A stretch of DNA of 64,000 nucleotides, taken from positions 112,710,517 to 112,774,516 of the forward strand of contig NC_134839.1 in NCBI RefSeq assembly GCF_965363235.1, in the 5' to 3' direction. This stretch comes from Mytilus galloprovincialis. Its lineage: Eukaryota; Mollusca; Bivalvia; Mytilida; Mytilidae. The translations under genes were made by a program, and so were the position numbers. Shown here in pieces: positions 43,454 through 56,500 of the stretch; the first letter of the stretch is position 1; every line of letters starts with the position of its first letter. A model generated the notes under the pieces. The model did not search any database. It saw only the letters and a list, made by a program, of their open reading frames with translations, and had not been told where the DNA came from.

Positions 43454-45285
43454 AACAAGAGGGTCCAAGGACCCTGCGTCGCTCACCTGATATTTTTATT
43501 TACAATTGATGTATGATAAATGCAACTGTTGAACTGTCGTTTAGTTTCAGAGATATAATACTAAAAAGTGCGTTTGAAACCTATGTTTTATTTCAGCCAT
43601 GTGGGCAGGCAGGGTCATCATACACAGTGGTCCCTGGATATCCTAGTGGTGATTTAAACCAAGTTTGTTTAAATTTGACAGATGTTTCAGGGGAGAATTT
43701 TTGTAAAATTTATCTAACGAGAAATGCAAAGTAATGAGAAAGTTGTGAAGTTGTGAAGTTGTTGCGCACCCCCCCCCCCCCCCCCCCCCCCCTTTTGCCA
43801 AAAAAAACAAAAAGGTAATATAAAATTATCATATAAGGGCAATCTATTCTATTAATGATTTCTGCAAAATTCAGTTGATTGTGCAAGGGTTGTATAGCCA
43901 GCTGTGGTCGTTAAAAACTCTCTTTTGTTGTTGCAGATAGATCTTGACCTGAGAAACAATTTTACCACATGTCAGATTTGCTCTAAATACTTTGGTTTTT
44001 GAGTGATAAGCCAAAACTGCATTTTACCCCTATGTTCTTTTTTTAGCCATGGCGGCCATCTTGGTTGGTTGGCCGGGTCACCGGACACAATTTTTAAACT
44101 AGATACCCGAATGATGATTGTGGCCAAGTTTGATTTAATTTGGCGAGTAGTTTCAGAGAAGAAGATTTTTGTAAGGATAACTAAGATTTACGAAAAATGG
44201 TTAAAAATTGACTATAAGGGGCAATAACTCCTAAAGGGGTCAACAGACCATTTTGTACATGTTGACTTATTTGTAGATCGTACTTTGCTGAACATTTTTG
44301 CTGTTTACAGTTTATCTCTATCTATAATAATATTCAAGATAATAACCAAAAACAGCAAAATTTCCTTAAAATTACCAATTCAGGGGCAGCAACCTATCAA
44401 CGGGTTGTCCAAATTATCTCAAATTTCAAGGCAGATACATCTTGACCTGATAAACAATTTTACCACATGTCAGATTTGCTCTAAATGCTTTGGTTTTTGA
44501 GTGATAAGCCAAAAACTGCATTTTACCCCTATGTTCTATTTTTAGCCATGACGGCCATCTTGGTTGGTTGGCCGGGTCACCGGACACAATTTGTAAACTA
44601 CATACCCGAATGATGATTGTGGCCAAGTTTGGTTTAATTTGGTCCAGTAGTTTCAGAGGAGAAGATTTTTGTAAAAGAAAACTAAGATTTACGAAAAATG
44701 GTTAAAAATTGACTATAAAGGGCAATAACTTCTAAAGGGATCAACAGACCATTTTGGTCGTGTTGACTTATTTGTAGATCTTACTTTGCTGAACATTTTC
44801 GCTGTTTACAGTTTATCTCTATCTATAATAATATTCAAGATAATGACCAAAAACAGCAACATTTCCTTAAAATTACCAATCCAGGGGCAGCAACCTATCA
44901 ACGGGTTGTCCAAATTATCTCAAATTTCAGGGCAGATATATCTTGACCTGATAAACAATTTTACCACATGTCAGATTTGCTCTAAATGCTTTGGTTTTTG
45001 AGTGATAAGCCAAAAACTGCATTTTACCCCTATGTTCTATTTTTAGCCATGGCGGCCATCTTGGTTGGTTTGGCGGGTCACCGGACACAATTTTTAAACT
45101 AGATACCCTAATAATGATTTTGGCCATGTTTGGTTAAATTTGGCCCAGCAGTTTCAGGGGAGAAGATTTTTGTAAAAGTTAACGACGACGGACGCAGGAC
45201 GCAGGACGACGGACGACGGACGACGGACGACGGACGCCAAGTGATTAGAAAAGCTCACTTGGCACTTCGGGCCAGGTGAGCTAAA
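43454..45285. mobile_element. Helentron/HINE-like element with roughly 500-bp tandem units
   Basis: Begins with hairpin AGGGTCC/GGACCCT (43460-43475) and GCTCACCTG (43481), whose inverse CAGGTGAGC is at 45273. Two to three units of about 500 bp start at ATCTTGACCTGA near 43939, 44439 and 44939; each holds TACCACATGTCAGATTTGCT and GGCGGCCATCTTGGTTGG. A GGACGAC/GACGCAG microsatellite lies at 45183-45236, then hairpin AGCTCACTTGG/CCAGGTGAGCT at 45252-45282. Short frames inside (44003, 44285, 44786 and others) are repeat shadows. Confidence 0.75.
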
Positions 45286-45366
45286 AAGGGGGTCCACTCC
45301 ACAAACGCCCGTGAATTAAAACTGCCAGTAATGAAATAGCCGTATTTTTCTCACAGCACAGCCGTA

Positions 45367-45756
45367 CTAGAATATGGACGGATTTTGAAAATGACCCATA
45401 TAGTGATGTGGTCTGTTAAGTTCTAAAAGGCGGATTTTAAGGGGAGGGAGGGTGCCCGGTACCAAATTGAGAGCTATCATGGTTAGGGCAGCATTTTTAC
45501 CTATTCCATTCCAATCTTTGTCTAAATTCCACCTTTTCAAAATCCTAGATCCGTATTTGTCTCTATATGTTTTACATTGAACTTGCAATGAGATGAGATT
45601 TCTTGTTCCATGTGGAAGGCCATACATTATACAGTGACTTTGAGACGAAGAACAGTACTTATGCATAGACTTAGTCGATGTATTAACATGTTTATTTCCA
45701 TTAAATGGGCTCAAGGTTGGGAGCATAGTACAATATATATTGTCGAAATTACCCAA
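45367..45756 (-). CDS. Unrecognised 129-residue open frame, doubtful
   Basis: An uninterrupted frame beginning MGNFDNIYCTMLPTLSPFNG, with a Cys-bearing middle (SSSQSHCIMYGLPHG, SLQVQCKTYRDKYG), then NLVPGTLPPLKIRLLELNR. It is longer than chance frames in this AT-rich DNA but I do not recognise it. No splice or promoter context is clear, and the C-terminal part overlaps sequence abutting a mobile element. It could be a retroelement or decayed-gene fragment. Confidence 0.25.
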   Translation of the reverse strand: MGNFDNIYCTMLPTLSPFNGNKHVNTSTKSMHKYCSSSQSHCIMYGLPHGTRNLISLQVQCKTYRDKYGSRILKRWNLDKDWNGIGKNAALTMIALNLVPGTLPPLKIRLLELNRPHHYMGHFQNPSIF

Positions 45757-46697
45757 GGGAACTAAATTAAAATATTAAAGCGAATATATATAAAACAATA
45801 TCTGTCCTTTTTATATTTAGATTTTTCATTTTCACAATGTTTTTATTGATAGAAACATTGATTCTCTTGTCAATAAATCAAAACATAACCAAATATCCAC
45901 ATTATTTAATAATTGCACAAGGTCATGATTTTTATGATGTCTTTACACTAAACCCATTAGATGTGTACTGATTGATATTTTGTCTTGGATACATGATTTT
46001 TCTAAATTGTTATTGTCTTGAATGGGTAGCTGCGAGTACACCCATTGATACTGTGTGTCTTAAATGTGTTTGTTAGTTGTTTGTTTTGCTTTGTATCGAT
46101 CTGATGAGTCAAGACCTTTTCAACAGATTTTTATAGTTTGTTGTTTTGCTAGCAGTTACACCACTCTCAGATTTGGGGTGGGGGGTTGGTGCTGGTAAAA
46201 ATATTTAACTCCTTCATATTCTGTACATTTAACGGTTTCTGATATATAGTTATACCAATACTACAACGAAATCAGTGCAGAAATAAGTTTATCGATTTTA
46301 TAAAAGTTTGTAAGATTTATACATATAAAGACGAAAACATCTGTATCCAGAATCAATCAGAGCGACATGTGTTGTTAGAGGAGCTAAAGAAGGGAATTAT
46401 TTATAATAAAAGTAAAGAAACGTAGTATAAATATTTAGCCATCTAGTTTTCACCTAGTCCGAAATTTAAAGCCATGTAACGTCTCCGTAAACCCTTCGAA
46501 CGATCTTTCATTTTATTTATATTTTATTCAACCCTTTGATTTGAAATGTAGATTTTTAGATGTTGTACAAAATTACTCTTCATTTTTTAGATGCACTGGT
46601 GCCTCAATCAAATTGAATTAAAATGAATTGTATGTTTACATTTATTAATTATAAAGGAGGTGACACATACTTCTGATAACATACAAAGTGCACGAGA
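45757..46697. other. Upstream region of the membrane-protein gene
   Basis: AT-rich DNA with a short G-rich tract near 46175. I see no clear TATA/initiator pair that can be defended. Confidence 0.4.
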
Positions 46698-46771
46698 GAA
46701 GGACATCTCCATAAAATGATTTCTTAAGATCTATTTCTGTATCACCTTACACAAGACTGTTTTTTCACTGA

Positions 46772-46798
46772 ATGAAGTGTTGGTCGCTGGTGAAATAA
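46772..46798 (+). promoter_or_regulatory. Eight-codon uORF whose stop overlaps the main start
   Basis: ATG at 46772 opens MKCWSLVK and stops at TAA 46796-46798, which overlaps the main ATG (46798) as TAATG. If both lie in the leader, initiation at the main ATG would need leaky scanning or reinitiation. Confidence 0.55.
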
Positions 46799-47520
46799 TG
46801 AATCTTAATATTTTCAGTGTGTTTGTTTTACTGGGCTTATATTCGAGTTTGACTGTTAGTTCAGCATTTCAGTTAAAACAGTCAAAAAGAGATGAAGAAC
46901 ATTTGAGTGTAGGACAATTATTTGCCCAAATGTTGGACAGTATTCTTGGAGATTCAAAAAATATGACTGTTAATAGCACGACTTTACCATCTACTTTCAG
47001 TTGGTTCACCAACAAATTCTCAACCAATACGGCGGGAACAAGCAAAGGAACACCAACACAAACAAGCACGAAAGTCACCACATCTTCTCAGTTAGGAGTA
47101 ACAAACACTAGTAATGTACAGCTACCATCTACAAATGTTACCAGCGATGGAAACGTGACTCGATCACCGACATTGTCTCGCCCTTCATCAACGACGTCTG
47201 GTTTAATGGAAGCACGGTGCGGTGCGGAGTTTACATTAACAGAGTTGTGTGGCACTGGGCTGTCTTCACTTCTTGTCGACTTGAACATTTGGGATGTTTA
47301 TGGAATAATGTTCTCTAACGACGTCATTGAAGCATTGCTTCTGAATTGTGCTACTGGACATTGGTGTTTATACGACGAGTTTTCCTATTGGAATGGATTA
47401 ATGATGGAGAAGGCTGCTATGGTCAAAGATTCTGAAATCTTCTCTCAGATTTGTCAATCACATTCCTTGTCCTGTTTTGACACCTTTCTGAACAATGTCA
47501 CCGGATGCCCTATTCAAGAG
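46798..47520 (+). CDS. Membrane glycoprotein exon 1: signal peptide, Ser/Thr region, first Cys set
   Basis: 241 codons ending CPIQE before donor GTAAGA. Start 46798 is chosen because it is the first ATG and begins the hydrophobic signal; the frame is open 21 bases further upstream but without ATG. Sequons include NMT, NST, NTS, NVT (three times). SKRDEE after the signal may be a dibasic processing site. Confidence 0.85.
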
Positions 47521-50500
47521 GTAAGAACTAAAACGTAGAATCAGTCACGTAGAATACAAGTATAAAAAAAGAAGATTAGATGTGTTAAAATTGCCAATGA
47601 GACAACTGTCCACAAGAGACCAAAATGACACAGAAATTAATAACTATATATGGGTCATCGTACTGCGTTCAACAGTGATGTTTTTGGTACTTTTTGTCAG
47701 CTGACTACCGATCTGATAAGTTTAACCGTTTCCAATTGATATTTACATTTGGTTCTTGTGTGTTGTGTTGTTTTACAACGGTTTCCCTTTAAATCGGGAC
47801 TGTTGGTCGCTCACAATATAAAAAAAATGATGTGGTATGACTGCCAATGATAACAATTCTCTACAAGAGACCAAATGACACAGACACTAACATCTATAGG
47901 TCACCTAACGGCCTTCAACAATGAGCAAAGCCCATACCGCATAGTCAGCTATAAAACATGTTAGAGGGATCCTAACCCTCCCCTAACCTGGTATAGTGGT
48001 GTCACAATACAACATAAGAACGAACTATAAAAATCAGTTATAAAGCTTAAAAGAGGGACGAAAGATACCAAAGGGACAGTCAAACTCATATATCGAAAAT
48101 AAACTGACAACGCCATGGCTAAAAATGAAAAAGACAAACAAACAATAGTACACATGACACAACATAGAAAATAAAGAATAAACAACAAGAACCCCACCAA
48201 AAACTAGGGGTGATCTCAGGTGCTCCGGAAGGGTAAGCAGATCCTGCTCCACATGTGGCACCCTCACAGTTGCTTATGTGATAACAAAGCTGGTAAATAG
48301 TCTAATTCGGTAGGTCACATTAACGAAAGGGAAGGGGATTGTAGTTACGACGTAAGGAATATAACCGATATCATTTGTGAAGCGGTTATTCCATAACGGT
48401 CAACCAACTCGTGATGGCGTCCGTAAAATTTACGAAGGGATAATTTCAACTTCACCATTTGGAACTCATTTGGTTTAATAGCTTCCTTGTGAGCAGCAAC
48501 CCTCTATCAAGAATATCATGATAGGAAATGCAAGCACGGGAATATCGCATAAATTGGGAGATATATACCCCGTATGCAGGTGCTGCTGGAATATTGGTCC
48601 TTAGAAATGGAAAGTTCACAATTGGAAAGCTGAAATCATCTCTTTTGTCGTAAAGTTTTGTTTTCAACCGACCCTCATTGTCAATTTCTAGATGTAAGTC
48701 AAGATATGAGACCGACTATAACAAAAATACAGAGTGGACGTGGCTGGGTACCAACAAGCATGTTTCAATCAGATCTTTTCGCGTGCATGTCTCAAGCCAG
48801 GATCATGTAAACTGAAACGTGTGGTTGCCGTCGGTTGCTGTTTGCCTATATATATTGTTCAAGTAACGTTAACTAAAGTGTTAATATCCCTACCCGAGAT
48901 TTTTATATTTCTTTTGTATCTGGCTGATAATTAACTGGTGTATTGTTGATCACCAAATCATCTTTTTCTAGTTTTAAATGGTTCACCTTTTGTCGACCCA
49001 AGGCCTTCTACAGGTTACTACATGGTGTTTTGCACAAAGAAGAAGGCCGTACGATAATCTGCCATTGTTCACATTCCTGTCTTTTGGTCTTTCGTGCATA
49101 ATTGTTTCATCGGCAATTAAACCACTGCTTTTGGAATGTCCAGACGAAAATGATAAGTCTGGGCTTTTTGTCCTTATTATGTCACTTTTGTCCGTCGTCT
49201 GCTAGCATGAATTTACCCATTGAAATAATGCATGATGCTAGACTGAATCCAATACTTGAGATATTTTAAATAAGAAATGTGGTAAAATCGCAAATGAGAC
49301 AACGATCCACCAGAGTTCTGAGCAAATAATGGTACGATCTTCAACGATGAGAAAAGCAAATACCGTATAGTCACTATACTAGTTATAAGCTACAAAAATC
49401 CTCAACATTAGAAATGCGAAACAATTCAAACAAAAACTAACGACCTATAATTATAACAATACAATTAACGAAAAACAAATATGACTCCTGTCATGGGAAA
49501 AGGTGTATTGTCAAACATGTTTGCGAGCGCTCAACCCTCCTTATACTTGGGATAGTGGTGTGACAGAACAACATTTAACAATATGTAAAATTCAGCTGCA
49601 AATTTTCAAAATAAATAGATAGGTACGTAATGGCAAAAACACATGTGAAACGAGAGCAATAGACACAAAGCAACTATATAAGAACACATCTATAGTTGTA
49701 GTTCAAAATAAATTACAAACAATAAATAAATCAAGTTCTCCAGACTGGCATTTTTGTTTTTATCTTGTTTTAGAGAATGAACTTTACTGTTGAGGCTATA
49801 AACATGCTTTGTGATATGAGAAATGACCATCAGCTGGACTTGACCTGTTATGGTCATTTATTGGCAGCATTTCACGTGACTGTGGTGGAATTCCTTAGGG
49901 ACAATAATAATAAGGTAAACACTTTTATAAATATTACTTGTAGTTTTGCATTCCGCAAATGAGTTTTTGTGCTGTGGTCATATTTTGTTTTATTGTCATT
50001 CATTTTTGCTTATGTACTTTGTCTATATGTCATTTTTTTTATTAACATATTTTGGTGGTTTTTTTTAATAGTAATTAATTATAACACAACGTTGACTTCT
50101 ATACCCCTATTTTTAACACTTTACCTACTACAGTATGACTCTTTGTTTTGATCACACATTGTTGTCAATATAATGTACAAGTGAGAGGTTTAGCTAGCTA
50201 TAAAAACAAGTTTAATCCAACATTTTCCTCATAAGGAAATGCATGTACGAATAGTTATCAAAGGTACCAGGCTATAATTTGATACGCCAGACGCGCGTTT
50301 CGTCTGCATAAGACTCACCAGTGACGCTCAGATCAAAATTGTTAAAAAGCCAAACAAATATAAAGTTGAAGAGCATTGAAGACAAAAAATTCCAAAATGG
50401 TGTGCCAAATACGGCTAAGGTATTCTATGCCAAGTCAGGAACATGACACAGTTGTTTTCTATTCGTTTGATGTGTTGAGTTTTTGATTTTGCCATTTGAT

Positions 50501-53500
50501 ACAGGACTTTCTCGTCTGGATTTTCGTTGGGATTTCGGTATTAACTTTTTTTACTTTTGATGGTCATATATAACATCAGTATTATCATTATTGTTAAAGC
50601 CGTTTAATATCATTTTATATTGACAATAAACAGGTTGATTTGACGAGGATACTTAATTCAGTATGATCACTTGCGAATTTAAGATGGCAATTAAGAATTA
50701 AGTTGACCAAAAACAATATAAAACACTACAACGTTTTACAGGTGCTTGGGAATTGACCTCTACAACGTTTTGTGTTTTCCTTTTTTTATCAAATATTTTG
50801 TCATATTCGATCTTTTTTTTTACTTAGTTTATGTTTTTTTTTTTTGTCCTTTTACATACGATTTTACAATAGCAGTTTTTACATGATGTCAACCAATTCA
50901 TATTTTTTTTTCTTACAGGGCGTTTTTCAATAAAAGTGCGATTTTCAGACCTAAACAAATAGAAAAAAAACAACTTGTCTAAAATTTTATTTTAACTTCA
51001 ATTATAACACAACGTATTTGGTACAACTTTTTTGAATTTTGGGTCATCTATGGTCTTCAATTTTGTATCTGTTTGGCTTTATAACTATTTTGATCTGAGC
51101 ATCACTGATGCGTCTTATGTAGACGAACTCGCGTCTGGCGTATTAAATTAAAATCCTGATACCTGTGATAATTAAATACTCTTCAAAACTATTTTTTTTA
51201 TAATTTAAATGCTGTTTCGTAGTGGACATCTGCTTCTAAAAGCACATCTCATGGTATTTGTAATGTCTTCTTTTGACATTCTAGTTTATTTTATTTTATA
51301 TACTGGAAATATCTCATTTTTTCTGAATTGGAGATTCATTTTTTTTATCGATGAAAAATAGACAGTACCCACATATGAAGGCACAACTCATGTTTCGTAG
51401 AGGACATTTTGATGATTTTCGTAGTTGACAAAAACCGTTCCATAGTGGACAAACAAGTTTCGTAGTTTACATCAACCCTATTGTATATTGATCAAAAATA
51501 TATTGAAAGTTACATGAAACTAACCCTTGTTATTTGTTTTGCACGAATAGAATTGAAAAAAAAGTAAAAAAACGACTGCATGTAGTGGTAGTGTCCACTA
51601 CGAAACGTTATTTTCCCAAATTTGTTTCGTAGTGGACATATTCACATATTTCATTTTTCTTCCACAATCTCTAAATTGCAATAGTAACAAAAAATGATTC
51701 CTTTCATCAAAGCACATGCTAAGCCGTATACTGATTTTTTCCCCCATAATTTTAAAACCAGATAATGAAGGAGATTTGACCCGTTCTATCTGGACATAAG
51801 AAAAAATACGGTATCACTCTGGCCCATATGACGTGCTAAATTTTTTTGGCCATAAATTTAAATGCCGTTACAAACACATCACTTTTAATATACATTATCA
51901 GAAACTACCTCATTTATCAAAATTGCAGTACCCTAGCTGGAGATATATGCCATCAAAGTTGGATATACAAATAAAGTGAAAAAATGTCTTGTCCGTAGAC
52001 ATGCATTCCCTAGTAAACTGGAAGCATAATTACATTTATGTTGCATTGCTAAGTTCCTGTTCTTTTGTAGATATGAAAACACTACTAACATTTTTTTCTA
52101 CCATCTATTAATAGAGGAAAAAATTCAAAAATATGTCAGAATGTCTTGTCCGTAGACACATGTCTTGTCCGTAGACATGTCTTTTTATCAATATTGCTTA
52201 GCTTTATGGGTCTTAATTAGTCCTATGTGTTGTTTAAACTTAGAAATATCTTATTTTTAATAAATAAATGGTAATTTAAGTGTTCTCAATTTTGTAAAAT
52301 TACTTTACGGGAGTGGATTTTAAAAAGTGTCAGATTATCAGTCATAAAAAGCATACCTTATTTTACTTCAATATTGTTTATTCCAGTTGATGCATACCTT
52401 AAAAGATTAACTAAATCAAATGAAGAAAAAGTATTTCTCTCTTTCTAACTTTATCTTTTGCATTTCAGTATTAACAGCAGATGAAGAGGTGTCTACGGAC
52501 AAGACACTTATACATAACAAGTATTAAATTCAATTATTTGTCTACTATGGAACTTAAATCTTATTTATAGGTGATGAAAGTTATCTATTCAAATTAAAAC
52601 TCAGTATTTTCAACATGAATATAGTCACAATTAATTCTAACAGATTTTTTTTTAACTGAAATTGTCTTGTCCGTAGACATTACCACAATATATTTGTATC
52701 CAATTTCCTTGATTTCAGCCTAATTTGATAGGTAAAATGTATGTTATTCTTTTAAGAGAATACATTCAACTATGTCAAAATTGAGTTTTAATAATAGTTT
52801 GATTGTTTTAAACAATCAGATATATAGATTTCAGTTAAAAGAATGTGTCTTCAGTTTGGCTAAATCAATAAATTATTGAGATATGTAAAGAATTATGGGT
52901 ACATTTTTATATTTTCAAAAATTTAAAAAACACAGCTTAAAATTTAAATAGTAACTTTTAATCTTAACTTTAACAATCATCTTTGAAAGCATTTAATTGA
53001 ATATCAATAAAATGTCTTGTCCATAGACATTATCAAAATGTATTTGTTTCCATTTTCCTGGAAGTTAAGCATCATTTGATAGATAAACCTGATAAAATGT
53101 ATGGTTTTTTTTTCAAGAGAACACTTTCAGCTATATCAAAATTAGGTTTTAATAATGCATTTCATTAAATTGAATACAATGTCTTGTCCGTAGACAAAAT
53201 ATATAAATTGTATTGCTAAGTTTGATTGTTTATTGTAAGAATATGCATCAAGTTATTTTAATGTTCTATACACCAAAAGAAAGGTTTTTTTTGGAAGTTT
53301 TGTTATTTATAGATAATTTTAGATACAGTTTTATCAGATAAGATTAATGATCAAAGAAAGCTACTGTTGTTTGAAATAACTGCGAGTTAAACATGTTCTT
53401 GTCATTTTTTTTTCAATTAAAATGTTAGATATTCAATAATTCTAAACATATTTTGTTGTCTTTGTCATTGACCAAAATTCTGACACTGGTGACCATGTCT

Positions 53501-56500
53501 TGAAGCCAACCATTAAAGAATATTATACAGTTTTTAAACACCATTTATTTAATAAAAATATTAAATATTTCTTCCAAAAACTGCATGTAATTATATAAAT
53601 GCTTCCAGTGTTAGCCTAACGATAGCAATTTTTCATAATTTAAACTCTTTTTGAACAAAAATATCAAAAGAGTTTTTCCCTGAGGTGATACTCATTTTTG
53701 ACTTCATGTGAAACACAAAATGCACATCTGATCTTGGCTAGGCCGTTATTAATCTCTCTAAAAAATAGTATGTTTCTTTGCTTAAAAATGTTAAATCTAA
53801 ATAAATGTACTGACTGCACAAAAAATACTTGTAAAGATCAAACACATTTTTTTTAAAGTGGCTGGGACAAGAAATCTTATTTTTATTGAAAAACGCCCAG
53901 GCACATCATACAATTGCAAGAAGAAAATTGTTTATAAAATGTTTAAAAGCATATAATATGTTCATTCTATATGGCTGTCCATATATATCTACAATGTATA
54001 CAAAAGCCTAAACTACATGACTTTTTTAGGTTTAAAAGTTGACTAAACCCGATAAGTATGATAACCTTCATAATCCATCATGTATAGATTCCTTTCTCTT
54101 GTTTCGTGTCACAGCTGGATATACATTTCATTATGAATAAAGAAGACTTCTTTTTATATGGCCGATACGAACTAGTTTGATCTGGGTATTATATAGGAGA
54201 TTTGTCATTGATTATCTGGAATCCTCTTGTATTACGCAACTCTCAGAACAGTGAACAAAGTGTAGTAGCCAGCTGAGCACCATCTTGTAATGATCGTTTC
54301 TTTGGGGTAGTAGTTAGACACTTCAACTTTCTACCCATTTCAAATCAGTGAACAATCAACAAAATATATTTACAGTCTGCTTTGAACCTAAACCTGGATT
54401 ATAAGCTAACATCCTATTTCTTGATAAAACACTTGTTCTGTTACTGTTTCCAAAATCAAGTTATTAATATAAATTGGTTCTGTTACACTCCTTTCACAGG
54501 TTATAAAGGCTAGTTGAGCATTCACGAACATGTTTAACCACACCACTTTTATATGTTCACAATTCAGAAGTCTGTAATTCATGTAGTGGTTGTCGTTGTT
54601 TGTTTATTATCATATTTGTTTTACGTTATAAATCAGGGTGTTTTTAATTTTTTAATTGGTCCACATTTTTTTATATATAGTCTTCTGAAGCTGTGTTTTT
54701 TTTTGTTATGTGTACCTTTAGTTGCTAAAATTCCCGTGACGTCATTCGGTCTCTGTGGATAGTTGTCTCATCTTGCTGTCAAACCAAATCTCCTTATTTC
54801 TATATTAACGATTAATCCAAACTTGCATATCCAAAATATAAGACACAAAATAATTGTCTCACCGGCAAGAAAATGCACTATATTTGATTTCAACTTAGCT
54901 TTTAGCTGCAAAAGACACATTCCAACCGACTTCAAATTCATTTTATTGATTGATTTATGAGTGAGAATCCTCCTAACATGTAGAAATAAAGTTATATGAA
55001 ATCTTAAAAACTCTTATAAAGTATATTGATTTATGAGTGAGAATCCTCCTAACATGTAGAAATAAAGTTATATGAAATCTTAAAAACTCTTATAAAGTAT
55101 ATTGATTTATGAGTGAGAATCCTCCTAACATGTAGAAATAAAGTTATATGAAATCTTAAAAACTCTTACAAAGTATATTGATTTTCAGAAATTACAAGAA
55201 GGTGTGTTTGAGGATGCCGCCTGCCAAAGTCCAGAAGTTTTGGTAAGTTCAAAATACAACATATATGAGAACTTCATTTCATTTGTATTTCAATAGCATA
55301 TAGCATAAGACAATCATAACTTTACAAAAACAATTGTACATAAAAGAAAACTCTTAGCAGTTACGTTTAGATGCTACTTCAGCTAAGTTGAATCTTTGAG
55401 CATGAGTAAGCATAATGCATTAGTGCTAGGACGACTCGGTGGTCTCTGAACAGTGCATCTCCAAGCTAGGTCATACCAAAGACTAAGACAACAGTATTTT
55501 CTGCTTTACAACGCTTTTGCAAAAAAAAAACAAACCGCGCAACTTTACAGTAAGAGAAAAGGCATGGTCGATTCTTTACTGTAGAGTAATAGCAAAGGCT
55601 GGTCGGTTAAAATAAAATATATCAGAGTAGAGTTATATGACATTCTGTCAATCGCACACTTTTTTAATTTGAACAACAATTACACCAGGTTACATATCTT
55701 ACACTTCTTCAACTTGTGACAACTATGACACATGTTTCAAAGTATGTTAGTTAAATCTGATCAATAAAATCAACACATGAATTATGTTAATACAACTAGT
55801 AGCATACTATGTGTTGTGATGATACTTTAAAAGTTTAATCAAACCCAATGTCAATTCATGTCAAAAGGAGTGCTATAACATGTTAATAAGAATGGTATGA
55901 CATGTCAAAAGAAGTGATAAGATATAACAATAGAAATAGTATGACATGTCAATATGGAATGGTATGACATGTCAATATGGAATGGTATGACATGTCAATA
56001 GGAATGGTATGACATGCCATTATGAATTATATGACATGTAAAAAAAAGGGTATGACATATCAATAAATATGGTATGACATGGCAATAGGTGTGATATGAC
56101 ATGTCGGGTTGTTGTCCCTTTGACACATTCCCCATTCCCATTCTCAATTTTATGACATATCAAAAGAAATGGTATAGCATGTCAATAATAATGCTATGAA
56201 ATATCAATAGAAATAGTATGACATGTCAATATGAGTGGTATGACAGGTCAATAGGAATGGTATGACAGGTCAATAGGAATGGTATGACATGACAATAGTA
56301 ATGTTATGAAATGTCAATATGAATGGTATGACATGTCAATAGGAATGGTATGACAGGTAAATAGAAATGGTATTACAGGTCAATATGAATGGTATGACAG
56401 GTCAATAGGAATGGTATGCCATATCAATAAGAATGGTATGACAGGTCAATAGGAATGGTATGGCATGTCTATAGGAATGATATGACATGTCAATAAGATT

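Noticed and set aside
43513..45127. Several 65-75 residue frames on both strands
   Set aside because: They are repeated copies inside the 500-bp tandem units of a mobile element.
47961..48267. Hydrophobic - strand frames that look like membrane proteins
   Set aside because: They lie in retroelement and dispersed-repeat sequence and overlap in two frames.
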